Source: Candidatus Hydrogenedens sp. (GTDB taxonomy: Bacteria > Hydrogenedentota > Hydrogenedentia > Hydrogenedentales > JAEUWI01). Taken from it: a stretch of DNA of 60,425 nucleotides. A program made the position numbers and the translations under genes. Under the pieces are notes generated by a model, which was not told the DNA's origin, ran no database searches, and saw only the letters and a program-made list of their open reading frames with translations. Numbering within the stretch: position 1 is the stretch's first letter; each line of letters opens with the position of its first letter. The DNA lies in contig WGMK01000037.1 of assembly GCA_016125095.1 (NCBI GenBank), positions 1-60,425 on the forward strand, given 5' to 3'. Positions 33,592 to 41,918 of the stretch are shown here, one piece after another.

Positions 33592-34515
33592 CTACTTTTT
33601 TTCTTCGACGTTGATGTCGAGCAGGGCGCTCGACAGGGCCTCGAGGTTCGCGCGGATGCCCTGCTCGAATGCCTCGGGCGTATATTCGCTGGCGGTAAGG
33701 TGCGACAAGTGGCGCACCTTCACCCCGGTCTCCCGCTCGATGGTCTCGACGAAGTCGTCGGGGAAGTCCTGCTCGGAGAACAGCACCTGCACATGGGCAT
33801 TCTTGATCTGCTCGATGGTCTCGCTCATCTGGCTGGCGGTGGGCTTGGCGCCGTGGTTGGGCTCGATGACCGCCGCAACGGTGAGGCCGAATTCATGCAG
33901 CAGGTAGTCGTAGCCGCCGTGCACGGTGGCGCAGCGGAAATCGAGCTCGTCGAGCCCCTCGAGCCGCGCCATGTATTCGGCCTTGATGCGGCGCAGCTTT
34001 GCCGTGTATTTGCGGGCGTTCTCGCGGTAGGTGGCGGCGTTGTCGGGATCGAGCTGACCGAGTTCCTCGGCGATGTTGTAAATCTGCGGCACCGAGGACG
34101 AGATGCTGATAAAGGTATGCGGATTCAGCACCTCCTTGCCGTCATTGCGCCCGGCCACGGGAAACAGCGCCACGCCCTTGTTGGCGTAGATGAGGTGAAT
34201 CTTGTCGCGCATCTGGGCGGCGTCGAGAATCTCGAAGGCCCACTCGTCGTGCCCGATACCGTTGACCACCAGCACATCGAGCGTCATCGCGTTTTCGATG
34301 TCGGCGGCCTGCGGCTGATAGCCGTGGATGTTGTACGCCGTACCGATGAGCGGCACCACTTCGGCCAGGTCGCCCACGATGTTCGCCGTGAAGCTAAAAT
34401 AAGGCACGAGGGTGACGCCGATGCGCAGCTTCTTGTGGGCCGAGGCGTCCTCCGCGCGGGCGGCGGCGGTCAGCAGCAGCGCCAGCGCGGCGGCGAATCG
34501 AAGCGCGATCTTCAT
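33592..34515 (-). CDS. Metal ABC transporter substrate-binding protein with intact ligands (ZnuA-like)
   Basis: Exported protein of 307 residues; signal peptide MKIALRFAAALALLLTAAARA. ATG 34515 overlaps the upstream stop (ATGA). Family ligand positions are all present: His64 (IHGYQP), His133 (NPHTF), His199 (VHGGYDY) and an acidic fourth ligand around Glu248 (SEQDFPDD). The connecting helix spans about 145-190. It should bind Zn2+ or Mn2+ in the periplasm and deliver it to the permease. It is one of three related binding proteins in this operon and the only one with the full ligand set. Confidence 0.9.
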   Translation of the reverse strand: MKIALRFAAALALLLTAAARAEDASAHKKLRIGVTLVPYFSFTANIVGDLAEVVPLIGTAYNIHGYQPQAADIENAMTLDVLVVNGIGHDEWAFEILDAAQMRDKIHLIYANKGVALFPVAGRNDGKEVLNPHTFISISSSVPQIYNIAEELGQLDPDNAATYRENARKYTAKLRRIKAEYMARLEGLDELDFRCATVHGGYDYLLHEFGLTVAAVIEPNHGAKPTASQMSETIEQIKNAHVQVLFSEQDFPDDFVETIERETGVKVRHLSHLTASEYTPEAFEQGIRANLEALSSALLDINVEEKK

Positions 34516-35492
34516 GGCTTGCCCCCGGGGTGCCGGGCCTCGAGCAGGCGCGTGCGCAGGGCCAGCAGGTGCTCGAGGTTGCGCTGCCAATACGCGCCGA
34601 AGCTGTTTGCTGTGCCGTCGACCATCGCGATGGGGTCGAGCTGAATCAGTTCGGCGCCGCAAGCCTCGCGGACCGCCTTGGCGGCCGCGTCGTCCACGGG
34701 GCGGGTGGTCGTGACGATATCGATGGCATGTGTGTCGGCGAGGGCCTTGAGGCCGGCCGGGTTGTCGAAGAGCGCCTCCGCGTCGGCCGGGGGCGGCAGC
34801 GGGGTGAGGCCGACTTCCTCGAGCAGGTATTCGTAGCCGCCCTCGAGCGAGAGCACGTAGAGTTCCTCGCCCGACCAATGCGCCACGCTCTGCACGAGCT
34901 TGCGCTTGGCCTCGCTCAGGGTGGCGGTGTAGGCGCTCACGTTGCGGCGGATGTCGAGGTTGTTGGCGGGGTCCATGCGCGCGAGGGCATTGGACATGGT
35001 GAACATCTGCTGGGCCGCGCTGGTGAGCGCCAGAAACGGCCGCGGCGTCACGCGCCCTTCGGGCACGTCGAAGGCATGCACCAGCGGCGCGGCACCCAGG
35101 TCGGCGTAGATGAGCGGCACTTGATACATCATGTCGGCCTTCGTGAGCAGAGCGTCGATGTATTCATCGTCGGGATGTTCGCACACGACGAACAGGTCCA
35201 CGGCGCGCAGCTTGTCCAGCGTGGCCTGCCAGGCCGCGTCGTCTTTGGGTTCGAGGTCGGCGCGCGAGAAGGAGAGGATTTCCGAGCGCTCGAACACGAT
35301 ATTGTGTAGCCACGATTCGTAGACCGGCAGCGTGACGCCGACACGCAGCGGACGGGCGATGTACATGGAGATGCCGAAGCGGTAGGGCGAATCGCCGTGG
35401 AGGAAGCCGTGCGCCTCGGCCGGGCGCGCGGGGACCAGCAGCATCGAAACGAACGCGGCCAGCAGGCTCGCGGAATAGAGGTACTTCTTCAC
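34512..35492 (-). CDS. ZnuA-like binding protein lacking metal-ligand histidines
   Basis: Exported protein of 326 residues from GTG 35492 (AAAGGA 8 nt upstream; overlaps the preceding stop). The signal peptide ends near PAEA, and the mature N-terminus holds HGFLHGD. The fold matches the intact paralogue downstream: RVGVTLPVYESWLHN, VDLFVVCEHPDDEYIDALL, FLALTSAAQQMFTMSNALARMDP and EGGYEYLLEEVGL. By eye alignment the three ligand His become Ala78, Arg151 and Glu217. It therefore probably does not bind metal in the usual way. It could pair with the intact protein, act on a chelate, or serve as a structural subunit. Confidence 0.8.
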   Translation of the reverse strand: MKKYLYSASLLAAFVSMLLVPARPAEAHGFLHGDSPYRFGISMYIARPLRVGVTLPVYESWLHNIVFERSEILSFSRADLEPKDDAAWQATLDKLRAVDLFVVCEHPDDEYIDALLTKADMMYQVPLIYADLGAAPLVHAFDVPEGRVTPRPFLALTSAAQQMFTMSNALARMDPANNLDIRRNVSAYTATLSEAKRKLVQSVAHWSGEELYVLSLEGGYEYLLEEVGLTPLPPPADAEALFDNPAGLKALADTHAIDIVTTTRPVDDAAAKAVREACGAELIQLDPIAMVDGTANSFGAYWQRNLEHLLALRTRLLEARHPGGKP

Positions 35493-36316
35493 TGGGCGGA
35501 TCCTTTCAGGCGGCGGGTCTCGTCGCTGCCGGAATACGGCATGACTTCTTTCCAGCCGGCGCGGATGAGATGCTGATCGATGTAGAGGCCGGGCGGTCCG
35601 ACGGCCGGTCCCGGATGGTACCAAATGCGGACCTGCGGCTTCAGGGGAGCGACCGGCGCGCCTGCGGCCGGCGCGGCTTTCGGGTCCGCCGTGGGAATGT
35701 TGGGCGCGGGCATGCCCGGCATGGCGCCGAGTGCCGGATCGGCCGATGGCTGCGGGGCGACCAGCGGCCCCGCCAGTGGATCGCCCCCGGCGGGGTTCTG
35801 TCCGCGCTGCTGCAGAAACAGGTTGCCCCCCGGCCCGACCATGTTGTGCTTGTGGGTCATCCAGAGGATGAACGAGCCGGTGATGCTGTAGTCGTCGGAG
35901 AGGGCGTAGTAGGCGACGGTGTGCTGCAGCTCGACATCGGGTACATCCTGCTTCCACTGCAGGGCGCCGCGCTGCTTCCAGGACATGTCCTGCGCGAAGG
36001 GCGGGATGTAGAGCGAACGCAGTTTCTCTACCGGCGGCCACGTGAGGGTGTCCGCGTGGTAGAGATCGATTTCGAGCGAGGCCGCGAGAAGGTCGTTGTA
36101 GAGGCCCTGCTCCACGGTGTTCAGGCCGGAATAGGCGGAAATCTGGTACTCGGCGAGTTCCTGCACGGGCGGGGACTGGTGCCGCAGGGCGATGAGGCCG
36201 AGCGCCACGAGCAGCACCACGCCGGAGGCCAGCAGCACATAGAGCGCCTCGCGTCCGGCGCCGGCAGGCCGTACGATTTCGTCGTAAGGTGCAGCACCGG
36301 CGGCGGCCTGACTCAC
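35489..36316 (-). CDS. Single-span membrane protein of the metal importer operon, unknown function
   Basis: Protein of 275 residues from GTG 36316, overlapping the upstream stop (GTGA). One membrane helix lies at about 24-44 (LYVLLASGVVLLVALGLIAL). The outer part has an N-terminal region with VEQGLYNDLLAASLEIDLYHAD and an aromatic segment WMTHKHNMVGPGG. A Pro/Ala/Gly-rich linker (about 170-230) and a conserved-looking tail VRIWYHPGPAVGPPGLYIDQHLI follow. The His and Met residues could touch metal. I do not recognise a named family with confidence. Strict overlap with both neighbours makes a role in metal uptake likely. Confidence 0.65.
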   Translation of the reverse strand: MSQAAAGAAPYDEIVRPAGAGREALYVLLASGVVLLVALGLIALRHQSPPVQELAEYQISAYSGLNTVEQGLYNDLLAASLEIDLYHADTLTWPPVEKLRSLYIPPFAQDMSWKQRGALQWKQDVPDVELQHTVAYYALSDDYSITGSFILWMTHKHNMVGPGGNLFLQQRGQNPAGGDPLAGPLVAPQPSADPALGAMPGMPAPNIPTADPKAAPAAGAPVAPLKPQVRIWYHPGPAVGPPGLYIDQHLIRAGWKEVMPYSGSDETRRLKGSAQ

Positions 36317-37035
36317 GGCGCGGCCTTCCCGGCGACTGCGGCGCGCGGCTCGTCGTTCAGCAGCCAGGCCCAATCGGGATCGCTCTCCGGCGCGTCATAG
36401 GTCAGCACGGCCACCGCTTCACCCTGATCCAGCGCGGCGCGAATGCGGGCGAGGGTCTTGCCTCGGAGATCCTTGGCAACAGCGCTGTCGGCACCCAGCG
36501 CCACGCCGCTTTCCAGCAGCACGAGGGTCTTGCCTTCCCAGGCGTCGGGCGTGCGTTGCGCGAGGAATTCCTGCGCCACGATCACCTGCGCCGCGGCGAT
36601 GGCGTCGCGCTCGTCCACGGTCCACTGCGCGGGGTCTCCCCCATGCGCGTTCACGAGCAGCAGGGTTGCAGCGGCCGGAGCCTTGGCTTCCGGCAGCGGG
36701 CCGTCTTTGGAAACACGATGCGCGGCGCCGGCGTCGAGCACCACTTCGTAGGGCACGTCGGGCGGCGGCACCTCGAACACGCCCTCGGCGGGCACGGTGA
36801 ATTTGCCCAGGGATGCGCCGTTGTCGAGCGACAGGAATTCGATGGGCAGGCCCTCGCCGGTCGAGCCGTCGGAGAAGCCGACCTCGACGCGCACTTGGCC
36901 CGCATCGGTGAGCGAGACCATCAGAAAGGGCGTATGGGCCAGGGCCGGAAAAGCAGCGCAGAACAGCGCTACCGCCGCGAGTACAACCCAGACGCGGCGG
37001 GGAGAAAACCTGAAGTGTAGTCGACCCGGAAACAT
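36313..37035 (-). CDS. Exported protein heading the metal importer operon, beta-sandwich-like N-domain
   Basis: Protein of 240 residues. The signal peptide (RRVWVVLAAVALFCAAFPALA) leaves a mature protein starting with AHTPFLMV, an N-terminal pattern reminiscent of periplasmic metal proteins. About 35-110 looks like a beta-sandwich (VRVEVGFSDGSTGEGLPIEFL, VFEVPPPDVPYEVVLDAG). The second half (TLLLVNAHGGDPAQW onwards) has an alpha/beta pattern I cannot place. No ribosome-binding site is clear before ATG 37035. As first gene of a seven-gene overlapping operon it is probably needed for the importer. Confidence 0.65.
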   Translation of the reverse strand: MFPGRLHFRFSPRRVWVVLAAVALFCAAFPALAHTPFLMVSLTDAGQVRVEVGFSDGSTGEGLPIEFLSLDNGASLGKFTVPAEGVFEVPPPDVPYEVVLDAGAAHRVSKDGPLPEAKAPAAATLLLVNAHGGDPAQWTVDERDAIAAAQVIVAQEFLAQRTPDAWEGKTLVLLESGVALGADSAVAKDLRGKTLARIRAALDQGEAVAVLTYDAPESDPDWAWLLNDEPRAAVAGKAAP

Positions 37036-37089
37036 GGGGCGGCATGATACAACATGAACCGCGCGCGGGAAAAGAAAGGCGGAGGGGAA

Positions 37090-37191
37090 TTCGGACAGGA
37101 TTTACAGGATTCACAGGATGGAAGAAGGGAAAAAGGCCAGTGTGACCCTGGCCATTCCCCCAATCCTGTTAATCCTGTAAATTCTGTCGAA
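37090..37191. repeat. Imperfect inverted repeat built from ACAGGATT units
   Basis: Arms 37090-37119 and 37162-37191 are complementary over about 27 of 30 positions. The left arm holds three tandem ACAGGAT(T) units, and a small GGCCAG/CTGGCC hairpin sits in the loop. It lies between the M14 protease gene and the metal operon start. Similar ACAGGATT repeats occur in many environmental genomes as intergenic elements. Confidence 0.75.
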
Positions 37192-37210
37192 AAAATCTTC
37201 GTCTTGGACT

Positions 37211-38899
37211 TCAGGCGCCGGGGCAGAAGCCGTCGCCTTCGCCGGCTTCGCAGGGGTGGTAGGTGCCGAGGTTGAAGAGCTGGACGCCGCGGAGCAGCTC
37301 GGACAGCGAGACCGCGCAATCGCGGGGGGCGTAGTCGGAGCTGTGCTGGGCGCAGCCGAAGCAGCTGCCGCCGTAGGGGGCGTAACCGTCTTCGGAGTCG
37401 GCATCGCACTGGAAGGTCAGCGCGTTGAAGAACTGGACGATGCGCAGCAATTCCGTCAGGCTGATTTCGCGGTCGCGATTGGCGTCGGCGGAATGCGCGA
37501 GGATGGGCATAAGCTCGACATCGGTGCGGATGGCGTTTCCGGTGCCGACGGCGACATTCTCTACGCGGGTGTCTTCGTAGCCCGGCGCGGAAATCGTATA
37601 GCTGTACGTGCCCGGCAGCAGCATGCGGTGGTAGTCCCCCACGTCGGGATCGGTGAAGACGGGCTGGGTGTTCGCATCGACGACAATTTTCGCGTAGACC
37701 GGATCGCCCGAGACGGCATCGGTCACCACGCCGCGCACGCCGAGGTGCACGGCCTCCATGTATTGCAGCATGGATTCGCGGTTGTTTTCCCAATAGGTGG
37801 CCAGCGTGCTCTGCGAGGGCTTCTTGATGTTGCTGAGTTCCAGCGTCACCTCGTTGCAGCCCATGTAGCGGTAGTGCCAGTCCTGCATGCCGCCGTAGAC
37901 CGTATACCACGCGGCGCCGTTGGTGATGCCGTCGTCGAAGGACGGGCTGGCGTACATGGGCGGATTGTTCGAGGCGTAGCGCAGGGAGATATCGACGAAG
38001 AGGGCGTCGTCGGCGCTGCTGGTGTAGGCGCTGGCGGGCTCGTCGAAGGGATAGTTCACCACCAGCGAGCCCGTGTGGATATTGGCCGACGAGACGAAGC
38101 TGTGGGCGGCGGTCCATGCCATGACCAGCCGGGTTTCGGTCTGGCGGCCAGCGTCGTTCAGGGGCACGCCGTCGTAGATGGTGCCTCGCGCCGCGGGGTC
38201 AAGCACATAGCTGGGGAAATTGCGGTTGAGGTCGTAGCCATTGAAATTGCCGCGCGAACCGGCATTGTGCCCGTCGGGATTCATCAGAGGCAGAATCCAG
38301 ATGTCCGTCGTGTCAATCAGGTTCGTCAGCCGCGCGCCCATCACCGATTCCTGGCCATAGCTGTTCAGCAGCAGGTCAATGAGGTACAGGCACATTTCCA
38401 TGCCGACCGGCTCGTCGCCGTGCATGCTGGATACGTACTTGAACTCGGGCTCGTCTTCCTCGGTGTCGGGGTTGTCGGTGATGTGCATGGCCCACAGCGC
38501 ACGGCCCTGGATCGAGTTGCCGACGTTCACCAGCCGCGCGATGCCGGGAAACGCGTTGGCGTAATTCTGCAGGCGCGTCGTCATGTCGGCGTGGCTGTGG
38601 TACTGGCCGAGCTCGGCGGCCTTGTCGAACTTGGGCGGATTGGGCTCCTGCCCCACCACCAGATAGGTGATGCCCAGGGCGTCGAGCTCGCGGCGATCCT
38701 CGGCGGAGGCGTGTACCCGCAGGTACGGCGGATGCTCGGCATCGACCACGAAGTCGCTTTCTTGCAGGATGGCCTTGACCCGGTCGGTAACGGGCTGAAT
38801 TTCGAGCACATCGCGGCGGGGCCAGTCGGCGAGGTCGTCCGCTTGGACGGCGGAAACCCCGAACAGGGCAAGCAGCAACAGGGCGGCGCGCGCGATCAT
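37211..38899 (-). CDS. Secreted M14 zinc carboxypeptidase with C-terminal paired EF-hand-like module
   Basis: Protein of 562 residues with a signal peptide (ending SAVQA). Catalytic features of metallocarboxypeptidases: zinc ligands His160 and Glu163 (HGDE), His275 (NIHTG), substrate Arg226 (NRNFP), catalytic Glu354 (TLELS). A transthyretin-like domain (VRGVVTDAVSGDPVYAKIVV, about 385-465) follows, as in carboxypeptidase D-type enzymes. The last 94 residues form two helix-loop repeats, HSADANRDREISLTELLR and HSSDY...VSLSELLR, with four Cys. The first loop, D-x-N-x-D-x-x-I-x-x-x-E, fits a calcium EF-hand. The gene follows the serine protease by 3 bp, so they are one operon. Confidence 0.9.
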   Translation of the reverse strand: MIARAALLLLALFGVSAVQADDLADWPRRDVLEIQPVTDRVKAILQESDFVVDAEHPPYLRVHASAEDRRELDALGITYLVVGQEPNPPKFDKAAELGQYHSHADMTTRLQNYANAFPGIARLVNVGNSIQGRALWAMHITDNPDTEEDEPEFKYVSSMHGDEPVGMEMCLYLIDLLLNSYGQESVMGARLTNLIDTTDIWILPLMNPDGHNAGSRGNFNGYDLNRNFPSYVLDPAARGTIYDGVPLNDAGRQTETRLVMAWTAAHSFVSSANIHTGSLVVNYPFDEPASAYTSSADDALFVDISLRYASNNPPMYASPSFDDGITNGAAWYTVYGGMQDWHYRYMGCNEVTLELSNIKKPSQSTLATYWENNRESMLQYMEAVHLGVRGVVTDAVSGDPVYAKIVVDANTQPVFTDPDVGDYHRMLLPGTYSYTISAPGYEDTRVENVAVGTGNAIRTDVELMPILAHSADANRDREISLTELLRIVQFFNALTFQCDADSEDGYAPYGGSCFGCAQHSSDYAPRDCAVSLSELLRGVQLFNLGTYHPCEAGEGDGFCPGA

Positions 38900-38902
38900 G
38901 GG

Positions 38903-40120
38903 CTATTCAGCCTTGACCATGTCGAGGCAGAATCCGTCTTCGCCCTCGCCGCAGAAGGTGTAGCCCGTCGAGGCGTAGTATTGAATGAGGCGCAACAGCT
39001 CCGAGAGCGAGATAACGTAGTCGACCTCGATGAAGTCGGAATTGTGGGGCAGGCATTCGCCGTCGATTTCGCCTTCGGGCGGACCCGGCAGGTAACCGTC
39101 TTCGCTCTTTGATGCGTCGCAGTGGTAGGCGCTGGCGTTGTAGAACTGGATGACGCGCAAGGCTTCCGACAAGCTGATGGTGTTGTTCTTGTCCGCATCC
39201 GCGGAATGGAAGTCCGTACCGACGATTTGCGGAACGAACTCGGCGAAGGTAAGCGCCTTGCTGACGTCTTCGCCGCTCGAACTGTCGGCGATGCGATTGG
39301 ACTCGAAGCAGCTGCCGACGATGTTGTAGTCGCGCGCGCCGCGCACCAGCACGCCCTCGACCAGGCCCGTCAGGGCATCGAAGACTGGCGAGCCGGAGTT
39401 GCCGCCGTAGGTATCGAGGTTCGCGGTGAAGTACCCCGCGTTCGTATTGTCGTGCACCACGGTGGTGGGACCAAAGGCGATCTTCATGGGCAGGCCGGAG
39501 GGATGCCCGATGACGCCCACGGCGGCGCCTTCCGCGACAACGCCAGAGCGGCGGATGGGCAGCGGCCGCACCTCGGGCGCGGTGATGGTCTGCGTAAGCT
39601 GCACCACGGCGTAGTCGAGATCGCCCACCTGCTGGCGGCCGAGCACTTGGAGACCTTCATAGACCTGATCGCCCCGGAACGTGGTGACCGGGGTATCGGC
39701 GTCGAGCATCTGGAAACCGAAGACGAAGCGCATGCCGGGGAGCGAACCGGAATTCACGCAGTGCCCGGCGGTCGCGATGACATCCACCCCGGCCGCGAAG
39801 CCCGAGCAGAACGCCGAGGTCGGCTGGCTCGCGAAGGGTTCGCCGTCGCAGGGCTGCCGCCCCCCCACGTTGAACCCGCTAGTGATCATGGTATAGGTAT
39901 CCGACTCGGCGTCGTAGATGAGCTTGCTGGCGCTGACCAGGGCACACGTCGAGGCGGCCCACTGGCGCCGCTGCGCGCTGGTTTCCTGATAGACATCAAT
40001 GCGGTCGTCGGTGCCGTAGATGACCTTGCCGCCAACCAATTGCTGCGCTGCCGCGGGCATGGAACACGCGCCGGCCGCGAACAATGCTGCACACAGCCCG
40101 CGCGAAATATTCAGCTTCAT
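38903..40120 (-). CDS. Secreted trypsin-like serine protease with C-terminal paired EF-hand-like module
   Basis: Protein of 405 residues with a signal peptide (ending PAAAQQ). The chymotrypsin-fold triad is visible: His120 (TAGHC), Asp169 (DLDYAV), Ser244 (GNSGSP). This is most like V8/DegP-type or bacterial S1 peptidases. The last 101 residues hold the same two-repeat module as the next gene: HSADADKNNTISLSE, a 12-residue EF-hand loop, then CLPHNSDF...ISLSELLR, ending in GEDGFC. It is first in a two-protease operon. Both are probably exported and targeted or anchored through the shared module. Confidence 0.9.
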   Translation of the reverse strand: MKLNISRGLCAALFAAGACSMPAAAQQLVGGKVIYGTDDRIDVYQETSAQRRQWAASTCALVSASKLIYDAESDTYTMITSGFNVGGRQPCDGEPFASQPTSAFCSGFAAGVDVIATAGHCVNSGSLPGMRFVFGFQMLDADTPVTTFRGDQVYEGLQVLGRQQVGDLDYAVVQLTQTITAPEVRPLPIRRSGVVAEGAAVGVIGHPSGLPMKIAFGPTTVVHDNTNAGYFTANLDTYGGNSGSPVFDALTGLVEGVLVRGARDYNIVGSCFESNRIADSSSGEDVSKALTFAEFVPQIVGTDFHSADADKNNTISLSEALRVIQFYNASAYHCDASKSEDGYLPGPPEGEIDGECLPHNSDFIEVDYVISLSELLRLIQYYASTGYTFCGEGEDGFCLDMVKAE

Positions 40121-40215
40121 TCGTACTGCCTCGTGATTGCCTGCCTACCCCGGCCCTTACCGATATATTGCCACAAACCGGGCCAGATTGCAGCCGGACA
40201 GCTTCCGGCCGCGCG

Positions 40216-40599
40216 TCAGAACAACAGCTGCTGGGTGTCGTCGTCGTCCTTGACCGACTTGGCAGCCTTCTTTGCGGCGGCCTTGGCCGGCGCCGTCTTG
40301 GTGGAATCGGCCTTCGCTTTTTTCTTGACCGGGGCGCTGGCGGGTGCCGGGGTCTTGCGGCCGCGCTTGGGCACCTCGATTTCCCGGGCGGGCACGGCCG
40401 TGCCAGGCATCGGCAAATCGGCCGGATTCTCGCCGCGCGCGATGGCTTCGATGTCCTCGTGCAGCAGCTTCTCGGTCGTGCGCCAGGCCTTGCCCACCTT
40501 GAATCCGCGGATGCGGCGGTCGCGGAACATCTCGCGCACCGTAATGGCCTTCACCTGCAGAATCTCTGCCACATGCTCCACCGTCAATATCTTTTCCAT
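40216..40599 (-). CDS. Helix-turn-helix (excisionase/MerR-like) protein with Lys/Ala-rich histone H1-like tail
   Basis: Protein of 127 residues from ATG 40599, 6 nt after GAGAGGGGG. Residues 4-55 (TVEHVAEILQVKAITVREMFRDRRI...GFKVGKAWRTTEKLLHEDI) form an excisionase-type winged helix-turn-helix. The last ~50 residues are rich in Lys, Ala and Pro (RKTPAPASAPVKKKAKADS, KAAAKKAAKSVK), like eukaryotic H1 or bacterial H1-like tails, and end DDDDTQQLLF. It could be a nucleoid-associated or regulatory DNA-binding protein. No integrase or phage gene is near, so a true excisionase is unlikely. Confidence 0.75.
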   Translation of the reverse strand: MEKILTVEHVAEILQVKAITVREMFRDRRIRGFKVGKAWRTTEKLLHEDIEAIARGENPADLPMPGTAVPAREIEVPKRGRKTPAPASAPVKKKAKADSTKTAPAKAAAKKAAKSVKDDDDTQQLLF

Positions 40600-40664
40600 C
40601 GGCCGCCCCCTCTCCACTGGGTTCTCGATAAAGAACGGATATTTACACAAACCATCAAATTCCG

Positions 40665-41816
40665 TCAAACATGCACCGCCGTATCGTTGGCCGGGGTCAT
40701 GGCGGGGCGACGGTAGCCCCAGGTATCGATAGCGAGACCGCAGGCCTGCTCGATGCGCTCGATGGTGTTCAAATCCATCGTGAAGGTGTTCTTCTCGTAG
40801 CCAGCCTGCGACTGGAGGTAGGGGACGATCTTGTCCTCGGCGGCGTCCCACCCCGGCAGGTTCAGCTGTTCGTAGATGTTCTTCATGCCTTGGCGCTCAT
40901 CGGCGACAAAGTCTTCATAGGCCACCTCGACAAGGTTGCCCTTCGGAATCAGGTCGCGATCGCGCAGGTAGCGTTCGGTCAACTGGCGATGGAAGTCGAG
41001 CACGTTCGTCTCGATTTCCGCGGTGCTCACCTGCTGAAAGCCGATGGAGTCGAACGACGTACGGTGCAGGTGCACCGTGCTCTTGAACACGCGGAAGGGA
41101 TCGCGGTGGATGTGGACGAACTTGGCGTCGGGAAACAGCTTGAGCAACTCGGGGATGCGGCCGGTGTTGACCGGATTCTTGAGCACCAGGCGCTTGCCGC
41201 CGCACATGATGGTGGCCTTCTTCAGCAGCGTGAGATAGGCCTCTTCCCACTCGGCGATATCCTGCGGCGTCAGGCCCTCGAAGAGCACGTACTTCTTGAA
41301 CAACTCGGGCATGCGGCGGGGGAAATAGAGACCGACGTAGAACGAGTGGGGCGTGACGTTGCAAAGGCCGAATTCTTCTTCCTGGGGCAAATCGGGCGAG
41401 AGGGCCATGTTGTCCATCGGCCGGGTGGCGGGCATCGCCTGCGCGATGGCATGGCGCAATGTATGCTGGCCCAGGAAAAAGATGTCGGGCGCGACCGTCT
41501 GGAAGGTAGAGACGAATCCCAGCGCGGGGTCGTGGCTGAAAAGGTTGTGCAGGTGCGTGGTGCCGGTGCGCCAGTGCCCCAGCACGAACAGCGGCGGATG
41601 CGTTATCTCGGTCTGCCGGATCGTGCGGCCGTAGAGGGCGCGTTCCAGCCAGCGCATGGGCGCCCACAAGGGACTCGTCAGGTTGATGAGCCAGACGCGC
41701 GCATTGTATTTCGGATCGACACCGCCGCTGTCGCGATAGAGTCGTCGCCAATGGCCATAGGCATTCATCGCGAGCGGATGAAATATGCTATCGGCGTTGA
41801 GGCTATCGGATCCCAC
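40665..41816 (-). CDS. PAPS-dependent sulfotransferase family protein
   Basis: Protein of 383 residues. FVLGHWRTGTTHLHNLF (about 78-94) is the 5'-phosphosulfate-binding loop. FVHIHRDPFRVFKSTVHL carries the 3'-phosphate-binding region (RDP...S). These place it in the Sulfotransfer_3/Stf0-like families that move sulfate from PAPS to carbohydrate or lipid hydroxyls. The start is GTG 41816, with AGGAG about 12 nt upstream. No signal peptide is seen. The acceptor is unknown. It is one of two sulfate-related enzymes in the window, the other being the sulfatase 25 kb away. Confidence 0.85.
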   Translation of the reverse strand: MGSDSLNADSIFHPLAMNAYGHWRRLYRDSGGVDPKYNARVWLINLTSPLWAPMRWLERALYGRTIRQTEITHPPLFVLGHWRTGTTHLHNLFSHDPALGFVSTFQTVAPDIFFLGQHTLRHAIAQAMPATRPMDNMALSPDLPQEEEFGLCNVTPHSFYVGLYFPRRMPELFKKYVLFEGLTPQDIAEWEEAYLTLLKKATIMCGGKRLVLKNPVNTGRIPELLKLFPDAKFVHIHRDPFRVFKSTVHLHRTSFDSIGFQQVSTAEIETNVLDFHRQLTERYLRDRDLIPKGNLVEVAYEDFVADERQGMKNIYEQLNLPGWDAAEDKIVPYLQSQAGYEKNTFTMDLNTIERIEQACGLAIDTWGYRRPAMTPANDTAVHV

Positions 41817-41918
41817 GGGTATATCGACTCCTGAATAGACCGTTCATCATAGCTTTCGTTCGCGACACGGAACAAGGACACCCAGGCCCCCGATGTCTCA
41901 AGTCCGAACCGGCAAGCC

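Noticed and set aside
40216..40599. Prophage or integrative element suggested by the excisionase-like domain
   Set aside because: No integrase, attachment repeats or phage genes lie nearby, and the Lys-rich tail is atypical of excisionases.
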